From Tolypothrix sp. FACHB-123 (GTDB taxonomy: Bacteria > Cyanobacteriota > Cyanobacteriia > Cyanobacteriales > Nostocaceae): 64,000 nt of DNA. This document shows, one piece after another, positions 39,601 to 46,967 of this stretch; positions within the stretch are counted from its first letter, which is position 1; each line of letters begins with the position of its first letter. The position numbers and the translations under genes are program-made. Location: assembly GCF_014697075.1 (NCBI RefSeq), contig NZ_JACJRE010000030.1, positions 1-64,000 of the forward strand, in the 5' to 3' direction. The notes below the pieces were generated by a model. The model saw nothing but the letters and a program-made list of their open reading frames with translations. It did no database searches and was not told where the DNA came from.

Positions 39601-42232
39601 AATGTTCAAAATTGCTATTGAGATATTCAATTTCTGAGCGTTCTTTGTAAATTGCAAAGGTTAATTTATACTGTTTTTCCCAGCTATCCTCCGCTAACAG
39701 TTGCATTGCGATCGCTAAATATTGAGATGCTGTAGCATAGGCTGTAGAAGCTTTCGCTTTACGTCCCGCCTGTAAGTTTAATAGAATAACTTGCTCTAGT
39801 TCCTGGGGTGTAGTTAGCAATTGCAACCCCATATTTAAGTGATTAACAATTTCAAAAATTTGCTTTTCTTGTTCAGCAATTGGTATATTTGCTAGTAGCA
39901 ATTTTCCTATTTGCAAATGCAAGGTTTGTTTTTGGAATTCATCAATAAGAGAATAAGCAGCTTGTTGGACGCGATCGTGCAGGAATTCGTATATATAATC
40001 TTGAGAATTAGATACAGAACCAGGATCATCCTGATTTTCTGTTAAATATAAGCTACTGTTGACAGTAGCAATTTTACTTTCTGCTCTATTCGCGATTTCA
40101 GAGATTTGTGAAATACTGTCCTCTGCTTTTATTAACTGATTATCAAGTTGAAATATTTTATATGTTTGATTAGTAGGAATAATTAACCCCTCAGCTAAAG
40201 CTAACCATAAATCATTAGCAGTTTGTTCTAGAGATTTCTCATAAACAATTGCTAGGGTTGTTAAGTCAAAACTATTACCAATGCAAGCCGCTAATTTTAA
40301 GACATCTTGGGTCACTTGTGGCAATTTTTGCAGTTGCAGAATCATAAACTCTACAACATTATCTGTAAAATTTAAAGTTTGTACTTGATTCAGGTCATAC
40401 TGCCAACTGCTTATATCTGGCACAAAGATAATATGCCCATCTACATAAAGTTTTTTTAGCATTTGAATACTAAAAAAAGGATTTCCCTGAGTTTTTTGAT
40501 AAATTAATTTGGTTAGCGAAAATGCTTTTTCTTCTTGACAACTTAAGCTATCTGCAACTAAATGATTTATATCTAAAGCAGTCAAGGGAGATAAATTAAT
40601 AGTTGTGATTGCCTTTTGATGTCGATCGTGACGAATTGCTTCTAAAGTTAGCATTAAAGGGTGAGTAGCAGAAACTTCGTTATTTCTGTAGGCTCCAATT
40701 AATAATAAATGACTAATATGCTGTTCACTCATCAGCATTTGCAGTAACTTCAGTGATGCCATATCTGCCCACTGCAAATCATCCAAAAATATTACTAATG
40801 GATGTTCTGGATAAGTAAATACTTGAATAAATTTGCGAAAAAGTCTATTAAATCGTTTCTGGGCAGCATTGCCAAACATTTCCATTACTGGTGGTTGTGC
40901 CCCAATAATTTTCTTGAGTTCAGGAATCACATCAATAATGACTTGAGCGTTATCCCCCAAAGCTGCTAAAATTTGACTTTTCCATTGAGTAATTTGAGCA
41001 TCGCTTTGAGTGAGTATTTGCGCCATTAAATCTTGCAATGCCTGTACAAAAGCCGAGAAAGGAATATTACGTTGAAACTGATCGAACTTACCTGCAATAA
41101 AATAACCTCTTTGCCGCACAATTGGCTTTTGTATTTCATTAACCAAAGCAGTTTTACCAACACCAGAAAAACCTGCTATTAAAATCAATTCACTTTTTGA
41201 TAAAAATTCTGAAGTGTGATTGACCTGTTCCTTATTTCCAGCTACTCGATCAAAAACTGCTAATAATGTCTCTATTTCTGCTTGACGACCATAAAGCTTT
41301 TCTGGAATTAAAAAGCGATCGCTGATATCTTGTTGTGCTATTTGAAATGCTTCTATGACTCTTGTTTGTTGCCATTCACAATAACAACGCTCTAAATCAT
41401 ACTTTAAACCAGCAGCACTCTGATAGCGATCTTCAGCATTTTTCGCCATCAATTTCATGACAATATCAGAAATTACTTCTGGGATTTCTTCCTTGATTTC
41501 TTTATTCTGGTTTTTGTCTGTTAATAATGGTGGTTTTTTGGCAATATGACAGTAAACTAACTCCATTGGCTCTGATACTGCAAAGGGTAATTCTCCCGTC
41601 AATAACTCGTAAAAAGTCACACCTAAAGAATAAAAATCTGTACGATAATCAATCCCCCGGTTCATTCTTCCAGTTTGTTCTGGAGAAATATAAGCCAGCG
41701 TTCCTTCTAATACATGAGGATTTTGCAGTTGTTGAGTTTCTTTTGGTAACAGTGAAGCGATAGAAAAGTCAATAATTTTCACCTCCTTGGTTTGGGGATG
41801 AATTAAAATATTGGCAGGTTTAACATCTTTATAAATAATGCGTTGTCGGTGAATTTCCCCAATTATTCTGGTGATTTCAATAGCCAGGAGTAAGAATTCT
41901 TCTAATTTAAATTTACCTGAATTACTATACTGCTTTAAATAACTTGATAAAGAAATGCCACCATAATCCTCCATTACCAAAATATAGCCTTTTCCATACT
42001 CTTCCAGACCATAGGATTTAACAACACCATCAATATTGAGATTTTGAGAAATATTGTACTGGTTACGAAACTGGATTAATTCATTGAAACTGGGTAATTC
42101 ATTCCGCATGATTTTTAAAATCACCGGCTGTAAGTCTTGTTCCCTAATTCCCCGGTAAACTAATGTTCTATTTCCCTGATAAATTTGTTCATCAACTCGG
42201 TAACCTGGAATTTTCAATGATGCAGTCTTCAT
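36626..42232 (-). CDS. Ser/Thr kinase - AAA ATPase - GAF - histidine kinase fusion (HstK type)
   Basis: 1868 residues. An N-terminal Ser/Thr kinase domain (about 8-270) has the catalytic loop YKDVKPANIL (Asp136), but the magnesium loop reads DFS (Asp155-Ser157) rather than DFG. An AAA/ORC-like ATPase (about 315-600) carries Walker A GFSGVGKTAL (Lys360) and a LVIFLDDLQWAD Walker B. A long helical TPR-like region (about 780-1340) follows, then a GAF domain (about 1400-1550), a coiled coil, and a histidine kinase with phospho-acceptor His1616 in AGIAHEINNP and HATPase motifs NLLINAIEAL, DNGIGI and GKGLGLSISY. No membrane segment, so it is cytoplasmic. Such fusions are common in heterocystous cyanobacteria. 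Confidence 0.93.
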   Translation of the reverse strand: MKTASLKIPGYRVDEQIYQGNRTLVYRGIREQDLQPVILKIMRNELPSFNELIQFRNQYNISQNLNIDGVVKSYGLEEYGKGYILVMEDYGGISLSSYLKQYSNSGKFKLEEFLLLAIEITRIIGEIHRQRIIYKDVKPANILIHPQTKEVKIIDFSIASLLPKETQQLQNPHVLEGTLAYISPEQTGRMNRGIDYRTDFYSLGVTFYELLTGELPFAVSEPMELVYCHIAKKPPLLTDKNQNKEIKEEIPEVISDIVMKLMAKNAEDRYQSAAGLKYDLERCYCEWQQTRVIEAFQIAQQDISDRFLIPEKLYGRQAEIETLLAVFDRVAGNKEQVNHTSEFLSKSELILIAGFSGVGKTALVNEIQKPIVRQRGYFIAGKFDQFQRNIPFSAFVQALQDLMAQILTQSDAQITQWKSQILAALGDNAQVIIDVIPELKKIIGAQPPVMEMFGNAAQKRFNRLFRKFIQVFTYPEHPLVIFLDDLQWADMASLKLLQMLMSEQHISHLLLIGAYRNNEVSATHPLMLTLEAIRHDRHQKAITTINLSPLTALDINHLVADSLSCQEEKAFSLTKLIYQKTQGNPFFSIQMLKKLYVDGHIIFVPDISSWQYDLNQVQTLNFTDNVVEFMILQLQKLPQVTQDVLKLAACIGNSFDLTTLAIVYEKSLEQTANDLWLALAEGLIIPTNQTYKIFQLDNQLIKAEDSISQISEIANRAESKIATVNSSLYLTENQDDPGSVSNSQDYIYEFLHDRVQQAAYSLIDEFQKQTLHLQIGKLLLANIPIAEQEKQIFEIVNHLNMGLQLLTTPQELEQVILLNLQAGRKAKASTAYATASQYLAIAMQLLAEDSWEKQYKLTFAIYKERSEIEYLNSNFEHSYLLIQKALERVQSAIEKAELYNLLIVQLTLQGDYILAIQTGKEALSLLGINLPSTNLQSVIERENAAIKSGLENSTITGILDLPKNQNPISIYAIKLLINLDPPTYITSDIDLYKLVTVKAVNLSIEYGNIADSAKAYANYGFLLGSAFGDYKAGYEFGVLAAKIAEKFLNKGQECQVNLLLGSWLNNWIKPTHLAIPINNLGYQAGLESGELQFAGYNLFGNICNQYFQGTNINNIGLDIQKFISFAQQTQNTLLNEILIEVKTVIDSLIGYCDSQAALKNYHVSQTPMALAIAHILQAQLAYLQAKYHLALDYITQAETYLPAILGFTTSASYPFYRALILAGLYHQVPPLTQDEYWQHIITHQHQLQIWADNCPENFEHQSLLIQAEIARISKQELEAMDLYDRAIASAKANGFTQDLALGNELAAKFWLTKNKPNIAQLYLTAALSAYTQWGAIAQVKYLESHYSQLLQLNQASYSTQLESSEKSTISTTNINFSAQLDFAAFLKASQAIAGEIHLEQLLSILMQVMLENAGAKKSVLLLHKNQQLAIAAIASFDDGTIFLQTDVSAKPLDKSQDVPLTVINYVKRILEPLVIDDIVTQSRFAADPYITKNQPRSVLCTPIINQGALIGLLYLENPLTAGVFTRDRLEVVQLLTAQAAISLENAQLYTDLSKTTAELKQANSQLAEYSHTLEAKVAERTAQLEEAFKNLQTAQAQLIHNEKMSSLGQLVAGIAHEINNPISFIYGNIIPANEYIHDLMYVLQSYRQYYPNPVAQLQKQIANIELDFIADDLPKLLQSMQIGAARIRDIIMSLRNFSRLDESEIKAVDIHEGIDSTLMILQNRLQGDAERPEISVVKEYSQLPAIECYAGQLNQVFLNLLINAIEALETNILQGKDNKNLQIHIRTEKYNAELIKIYIIDNGIGIKESIKSYIFDPFFTTKNVGQGKGLGLSISYQIIVDKHQGLLEFQSTLGAGAEFIITLPISRN

Positions 42233-42427
42233 ATGTACACAAATTACTATTACTATGGTCAGCTATTAATTAGTATGCCCGTCAGCTGTTGTTGTGTAAC
42301 ATAAAATAGTTAGTTAATTTTAATTAGATGCTTATCTACTTTGTGATTTAATCTATTTTTAAAAAGTAATTAGTACTATTAAGATAAGAGTACTAAGTAA
42401 AATAACAGTATTTGGATTAGTAAAAAT

Positions 42428-43204
42428 TTAGACAGATGCGATCGCACAAACTTGTAACCCAACAGGTGTCTGAATAATTACCGATTCCACCCCAAAGACT
42501 TGGGCGATCGCCTCAGGGGTAAGCACTGCTTCCGGCGTTCCTACACCCCAAAGACGACCTTGTTTTAATAAAGCAATGCGAGAACTATAACGTGCAGCTA
42601 AATTTAGTTCATGTAATACTGTGACAATGGTTAAATTCTGTTCCTGATTCAAGTCTTTAAGTAATTCCAATAATTGCAATTGATAATTAATATCTAAATA
42701 AGTTGTCGGTTCATCTAACAATAAAACCTGGGGTTCTTGTGCCAAAGCCAAAGCTAAAAAAGCCCGTTGTCTCTCACCACCAGAGAGTTGTTCAACTAAG
42801 CGATCGCTAAATTTTTCTAATTGTGTTTTGAAAATCGCTGCTTCTATTTGTTGCCTATCTTTAGCAGTTAATTCCCATTGCCACCAAGGTTGATGCGGTG
42901 TACGTCCTAAACTGACTAACTGTCGCACTGTTAAACCTACAGGAACCGTTTGCTGTTGGGGTAACAAGGCTAATTTTTGGGCAACTACATTCGGTGGTTG
43001 AGAATGAATTGCTTTACCATCAAGTAGTACTGTTCCCTGTTGAGGAGAGAGAATTCGACTGAGTAATTTCAGTAATGTAGATTTACCAGAACCATTAGCA
43101 CCGACTAAACTTAACCATTCTCCTGTTTGCAAGGAGAGGTTAATGTTTTGAATAATTGGCGTACTACTGTAACCGCCTGTGAGGTTTTGTAATTCTATGG
43201 GCAT
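42428..43204 (-). CDS. iron/cobalamin-type ABC transporter ATP-binding protein
   Basis: About 258 residues. Walker A GANGSGKSTLL, Q-loop LLPQQQ, signature QLSGGERQRAFLALAL, Walker B VLLLDEPTTYLD and the switch His in VTVLHELNLAARY are complete. The FecE/HmuV/BtuD type is shown by the overall sequence and by the FecCD permease upstream. The frame extends to ATG 43225, but those seven extra residues (MPHAPYP) come from a GGGCATG repeat, so ATG 43204 (MPIELQN) is preferred. It is the second gene of the operon. Substrate could be a siderophore, heme or B12. Confidence 0.88.
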   Translation of the reverse strand: MPIELQNLTGGYSSTPIIQNINLSLQTGEWLSLVGANGSGKSTLLKLLSRILSPQQGTVLLDGKAIHSQPPNVVAQKLALLPQQQTVPVGLTVRQLVSLGRTPHQPWWQWELTAKDRQQIEAAIFKTQLEKFSDRLVEQLSGGERQRAFLALALAQEPQVLLLDEPTTYLDINYQLQLLELLKDLNQEQNLTIVTVLHELNLAARYSSRIALLKQGRLWGVGTPEAVLTPEAIAQVFGVESVIIQTPVGLQVCAIASV

Positions 43205-43232
43205 TGGATATGGGGCATGGGGCATTGGGCAT
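43203..43232. repeat. GGGCAT repeat at the start of the ABC ATPase gene
   Basis: GGGCATGG/GGGCATT units lie between the two transporter genes and overlap the possible upstream start codon of the ATPase gene. They occupy the place where a ribosome site would be expected. Confidence 0.7.
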
Positions 43233-43254
43233 GGGATGATTTTGTATGATTGAT

Positions 43255-44268
43255 TTATCTTTCAATCCCAGCAGAACGGCGATAAAGTAACCAGATAAAT
43301 AAAGGTGAACCTAGCAAAGCGGTGACGGAACCTACAGGTAATTCTATGGCTCCCAGTCTTGAGAGTAAATCGGCAAAGATGAGTAACCATGCACCAGCCA
43401 AGGCGGAAAGCGGTAAAACGAAACGATGATCTGTGCCGATAATCAGGCGTACACCGTGGGGAACGACAAGGCCGACAAAGCCAATTAACCCACTAATGCT
43501 AACTGCACCGGCGGCCAGTAAAGTTGCGACACCACCAATCAACAGACGCGATCGCGTTAATGATACTCCCAAACCTAAAGCCAAATCATCACCTAAAGCT
43601 AACACGTTGAGCGATCGCGCCAGCAAACACCCCCCCAGCAAAGCCAAAATAATATAGGGGCCAGCCGTAGTAATTTCTTTCCAACCCCGACCATTTAAAC
43701 TACCGACTAACCAGTTTAGGGCAATTTGAATTTGACCATCTTCGGCTAATAAAAGTAATGTACTCTGCACTGCGCCAAACAAAGAACTAATGGCAACTCC
43801 GCCTAAAATTAATCTTTCAACTGCAATTCCTGATCCTGCACGACCGAGAAAAATCACTATCGCTGAAGTTAAAATTGCTCCTAGCCAAGCCGCCAGAGGA
43901 ATCGCCGCCGGAAAGATTTGCAGCACTACCATAACAATGACAACTAGCCCTGCACCTGCGGAAATACCTAAAATAAAAGGATCGGCCAGACTATTACGTA
44001 ACATGCCTTGCAACAACGCACCGGACATTCCCAACGCCGCACCAACAATTAAAGCGGCGACAATGCGCGGTAGCCGTAAATCCCAGAGAATTGTCTGCTT
44101 AATCGGATCGCCTTGATGAAGAATTGCTTGCCATAATTCTCGCCCACTCAAAGGTACTGCACCTTGAGACAGAGAAAGGGCTAAAGTTACTACCAGCGCT
44201 GTAATTAAGAATAAAACAGCCCAGAGTAAACGGTATTTAGTAAAAATTAACTGTAATGATTTATTCAT
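43255..44268 (-). CDS. FecCD-family ABC transporter permease
   Basis: 337 residues with about ten membrane helices, the standard size for FecCD/BtuC permeases. The family motifs LRLPRIVAALIVGAALGMSGALLQG (residues about 65-89, the coupling region), NPLADP-like NSLADPFILGISAGAG, and GFVGLVVPHGVRLIIGTDHR are present. It is followed 50 bp later by its ATPase. No periplasmic binding-protein or TonB-receptor gene is next to it, so uptake substrate (ferric siderophore, heme or cobalamin) cannot be settled. No cobalamin riboswitch was seen in the 140 bp upstream. Confidence 0.92.
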   Translation of the reverse strand: MNKSLQLIFTKYRLLWAVLFLITALVVTLALSLSQGAVPLSGRELWQAILHQGDPIKQTILWDLRLPRIVAALIVGAALGMSGALLQGMLRNSLADPFILGISAGAGLVVIVMVVLQIFPAAIPLAAWLGAILTSAIVIFLGRAGSGIAVERLILGGVAISSLFGAVQSTLLLLAEDGQIQIALNWLVGSLNGRGWKEITTAGPYIILALLGGCLLARSLNVLALGDDLALGLGVSLTRSRLLIGGVATLLAAGAVSISGLIGFVGLVVPHGVRLIIGTDHRFVLPLSALAGAWLLIFADLLSRLGAIELPVGSVTALLGSPLFIWLLYRRSAGIER

Positions 44269-44408
44269 CTTAACGATTAAGGATGAGTCTAGCGCCCATT
44301 GCTTTCAACTGAAGTTTAAACGCCTATCCTGGGTGAGGAATGCAGACATCACCTTAATTTTGGTGAATCTGGAGTTAGGACGCTTTGAGTTGACTCTTAT
44401 ACTCTAAA

Positions 44409-45107
44409 TTAACTATGAATTGCACCATCTGGCATAATAGCTCCAGCTAAGTTAGCACCGATCAATTTTACCAACAGGCGATCGCCAGAACGAATCCGCG
44501 CGCCTGTCAAATCAGCTCCCCGCAAATCAGCACCACTGAGATCTGCACCAATTAAATTAGCAGACCGCAAATTTGCTTCGCGCATATCCGCTAAAAGTAG
44601 GTTAGCTCTAAATAAATTTGCTTCCGATAAATTAGCCCCGCGTAAATTGACTTTGTGCATAAAAGTATCGCTGAGATTTGCACCACTCAGATTTGCAAAA
44701 CTCAAATTTCTGCCCGATAAATCTTTGTTACTCAAATTTGCCCGACTAAAATCTTGACCGCTGAGATCAGGATTTTTCTGTGCTGGTTGATAGTTTGTTT
44801 GTGGTGGCTTTTTTGGTTGAGGTGGTGTTGGTGAATTAGGTGGTGAATAAGATTGTGAGTACGGTGGTGAATAAGGCTGAGAATAAGTTGGAGACTGATG
44901 TTTAACTTTAAGAGAACGCAATTTATCCCGCGCTTCATTGATTGCTTTGATTTTTTCTTGTGCCTTTTGTTGTAAACGGACATTATCTTGGGGAATGCGA
45001 TCGGGATGCCAGACAAAAACCAAATCTTTATAAGCCTGGTTCACTTCGTCAATTGTTGCACCAGGCTCTAATTCCAAGATTCTATAGTACCGTTCCAACT
45101 CGCTCAT
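44409..45107 (-). CDS. DnaJ-domain and pentapeptide-repeat protein
   Basis: 232 residues. The J domain covers about residues 5-68 with the essential HPD tripeptide in VFVWHPDRIP. A Ser/Pro/Tyr/Gln-rich linker (about 70-110) leads to pentapeptide repeats of the A(D/N)Lxx type (about 115-230: LSGANLSDTFMHKVNLRGAN and so on), which fold as a right-handed beta helix. J domains recruit and stimulate DnaK, so the repeat half probably selects a client or location. This fusion is seen in cyanobacteria; the client is unknown. Confidence 0.9.
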   Translation of the reverse strand: MSELERYYRILELEPGATIDEVNQAYKDLVFVWHPDRIPQDNVRLQQKAQEKIKAINEARDKLRSLKVKHQSPTYSQPYSPPYSQSYSPPNSPTPPQPKKPPQTNYQPAQKNPDLSGQDFSRANLSNKDLSGRNLSFANLSGANLSDTFMHKVNLRGANLSEANLFRANLLLADMREANLRSANLIGADLSGADLRGADLTGARIRSGDRLLVKLIGANLAGAIMPDGAIHS

Positions 45108-45865
45108 AAGATGTTTTAGTTGACAATCAAGTTAATTATGAGTAATGCATCCCTCTATCGGCTTAATTCGTGATTAAATATCTATTTAAATGGAGTATTT
45201 CCTATCATAGATAATTTGAGATTTTTACTATCAGTGGAAATAATTTTAGCCGCTGGAGTTGCTCAACCTCATATTTGAGCAACAGTAGCTTTTAGCTAAA
45301 AAAAAGCTATATTAACATGCTAACTGATGCAGTACGGCAATTTTATCAGGAGTACCGTCCAACAGCAGAAAACTTTTACATAGTTATTATACAAGCCAGT
45401 AGTGACGAACTCAGTCCATCAATAACCTTTCTGTAGGCACACCACCCTTAGCATCAAGGATATTTTGCGGCTGTTATCCCATTATCCAATGTTTACTTGG
45501 GGTGTTGAATCAGCAGATTGATAAATAATATAGGACTGAAGCCACTAACACAATAAATATCAGGTTAGATTTGTCCATTGTCATTAGGGATGGTTTTTTT
45601 GAAAAAATCATCAGCAAAACAGATATGTCCCACAAACCCGCCCGGACAAAATAAGCGAGTCATCACTCCATCATCTCTACTCAATAGTCTAGGATTGGTG
45701 ATATTAGTTTAGAAATTCTTAACTATTAACCATTGACTATTGACTATTGACTATTGGTTTTCGCCCCACCTAGGTTATATTTCCCAAATTAGGTAGGAGT
45801 TCTATGTAGTAATCAATATTGATTGATTGTATAGTTATTATTCATTTTGCTTCATCTCTCTAGTT
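45108..45865. other. intergenic region with a tiny open frame and short tandem repeats
   Basis: About 760 bp. A 39-codon plus-strand frame at 45317-45436 (starting MLTDAVRQFYQEYRPTAENF) has plausible composition but no ribosome site, and may be a fragment. TTGACTA heptamers run at about 45725-45757. The rest is AT-rich and unassigned. Confidence 0.45.
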
Positions 45866-46357
45866 CTACATTTGTCCACTTCTCCAGCGATTTATAGCTC
45901 TTAAATACGCTGTTACAGGGATTTGATAAACTTCAATCACAATCCAAAGAATAATTGCTAAATGTAACAAAAAAGTCAATATAGTCCAGATATATGGAAC
46001 CCAAGTAATAAATTGATGAGGAGTTGGCGGAAAGTTGTAAGCTATAATCCCAATCAAAGTTGTGGGTAGTAGTATAAAAGCAATTGCTGCCAAACCATAG
46101 CCCCAACCAAGTTCTACACCTTCTAACTGGGCTTCTGTCCAGCTAAAACCATTCCAACGCCAAATCAAGGGGGGTTGACGGGAAGCCATCTTGATTTGCT
46201 GTTGTTCTAGGTTGACAGTAAAAATCTCTTGGCAGAAGTCACAAGCCACTGCTTCCATCAATGGCATATGAGTAATTTTACCAACACGACAAACTGGGCA
46301 AGGGTAAACTCCTTGATAGTCGAAAGATGTGGCTAAAATTTTGGAGCGAGGCATCAT
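45866..46357 (-). CDS. membrane protein with N-terminal zinc-ribbon-like motif
   Basis: 163 residues. Two CxxC pairs, YPCPVCRVG (about residues 18-26) and VACDFCQEIF (about 37-46), look like a small zinc ribbon. Two membrane helices follow (about 85-107 and 120-147, LLHLAIILWIVIEVYQIPV). The segment PPLIWRWNGFSWTEAQLEGV between them and the ribbon is likely a conserved core. The layout suggests a cytoplasmic metal-binding head on a membrane anchor. I do not recognise a named family. Confidence 0.7.
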   Translation of the reverse strand: MMPRSKILATSFDYQGVYPCPVCRVGKITHMPLMEAVACDFCQEIFTVNLEQQQIKMASRQPPLIWRWNGFSWTEAQLEGVELGWGYGLAAIAFILLPTTLIGIIAYNFPPTPHQFITWVPYIWTILTFLLHLAIILWIVIEVYQIPVTAYLRAINRWRSGQM

Positions 46358-46569
46358 AATACTTAAGTGTCACTAATGAGGTGATAGGGTCTGTGCGGCA
46401 TTTGACAAGAATGGTAAATTGTCAGATTTTTGAGAGTTCATCACTTCCCATAACCCATGACCCAAAAATACTTGTAAGTTGAGATAAATCTTACGGTTAC
46501 AAGCCAAGCTAAAGTCTTGAACGGCGCAATAGTACTGAGTTTAACCCTTTTTTGAAAGTTGTGGAGGTA

Positions 46570-46598
46570 TTGACGCCACCAAATGCGTCTGTTATGGT
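46570..46598 (+). promoter_or_regulatory. predicted promoter of the DAHP synthase leader
   Basis: TTGACG (46570-46575) and TATGGT (46593-46598) are separated by exactly 17 bp, a good match to a sigma-70 type promoter. Transcription would start near 46605, giving a leader of about 360 nt before the gene. A direct repeat GGTTTACAT (46612-46620 and 46622-46630) follows the predicted start. Confidence 0.6.
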
Positions 46599-46659
46599 GA
46601 ACTGTATATAAGGTTTACATTGGTTTACATCAAATACTATCTAGTTGCTTACCCAAAAA

Positions 46660-46716
46660 ATGTTCAACAGCAAATCTTACTTTTATTTTTGGCAAAAGGC
46701 GGTTCACCGGCGGTGA
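46660..46716 (+). CDS. aromatic leader peptide 1 of the DAHP synthase attenuator
   Basis: An 18-residue frame, MFNSKSYFYFWQKAVHRR, from ATG 46660 to TGA 46714-46716. Six residues are aromatic and five are consecutive (Tyr7-Phe8-Tyr9-Phe10-Trp11). The stop codon lies 3 bases past a segment (46699-46710) that can pair with 46741-46752 as an antiterminator. This is the arrangement of amino-acid leader peptides in ribosome-mediated attenuation: stalling at scarce Phe, Tyr or Trp codons would leave the antiterminator arm free. The ribosome site is weak. Function is inferred from layout. Confidence 0.72.
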   Translation: MFNSKSYFYFWQKAVHRR

Positions 46717-46752
46717 AATCAGTTTCCTAATGGAAACCGCCCGGTGAACCGC
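46699..46752 (+). promoter_or_regulatory. antiterminator stem 1
   Basis: GCGGTTCACCGG (46699-46710) is perfectly complementary to CCGGTGAACCGC (46741-46752), a 12-bp stem. Inside it GTTTCC (46722-46727) pairs with GGAAAC (46732-46737) around a TAAT loop. The 3' arm covers the first six bases of terminator 1 (46747-46752), so the two structures exclude each other. Confidence 0.75.
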
Positions 46753-46780
46753 AGAGCAAACTCTGCGGTTTTTGTTTTTT
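46747..46780 (+). terminator. intrinsic terminator 1 (attenuator)
   Basis: AACCGCAGAG (46747-46756) pairs perfectly with CTCTGCGGTT (46761-46770) around a CAAA loop, followed by TTTGTTTTTT. A 10-bp GC-rich stem with a U-tract is a textbook intrinsic terminator. It lies between leader peptide 1 and leader peptide 2. Confidence 0.85.
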
Positions 46781-46791
46781 AGGTGCTTTTT

Positions 46792-46860
46792 ATGATCGCG
46801 ATCTATTTCGTTAGCTGGTTTTATGGTTTTTACTTTTGGCCCAGAGCAAGTTCCGGGTAG
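46792..46860 (+). CDS. aromatic leader peptide 2 of the DAHP synthase attenuator
   Basis: A 22-residue frame from ATG 46792 to TAG 46858-46860, preceded by AGGTG (46781-46785) at good spacing. Nine of residues 5-16 are aromatic: the stretch is YFVSWFYGFYFW, sharing FYFW with leader peptide 1. The codons are TAT, TTC, TGG, TTT, TAT, TTT, TAC, TTT and TGG. The stop codon directly follows the antiterminator arm at 46849-46857, so a ribosome finishing the peptide would cover that arm, while one stalled at aromatic codons would expose it. Such an extreme composition by chance is very unlikely. Confidence 0.82.
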   Translation: MIAIYFVSWFYGFYFWPRASSG

Positions 46861-46898
46861 ATAGCGTCATGTCGATGATTTAGAACGCGCCCGGAACT
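46849..46898 (+). promoter_or_regulatory. antiterminator stem 2
   Basis: AGTTCCGGG (46849-46857) is perfectly complementary to CCCGGAACT (46890-46898). In the loop between them GCG (46864-46866) can pair with CGC (46886-46888) and TCAT with ATGA. The 3' arm uses most of the 5' arm of terminator 2, so only one of the two can form. Confidence 0.75.
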
Positions 46899-46922
46899 CA
46901 AGATGAGATTCCGGGCTTTTTT
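46889..46922 (+). terminator. intrinsic terminator 2 (attenuator)
   Basis: GCCCGGAACTCA (46889-46900) pairs with TGAG-A-TTCCGGGC (46904-46916), a 12-bp stem with one bulged A and an AGA loop, followed by six T (46917-46922). It ends 45 bp before the DAHP synthase ATG. Confidence 0.87.
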
Positions 46923-46967
46923 ATTCACAAACTCACCCTCATAACCTCTTACAAGGAGAATTTCCCC

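Noticed and set aside
44269-44408. Possible cobalamin riboswitch before the FecCD permease
   Set aside because: The 140-bp gap is too short and no B12-box-like core was seen.
45317-45436. 39-codon plus-strand frame starting MLTDAVRQF
   Set aside because: No ribosome site and no recognised family; could be chance.
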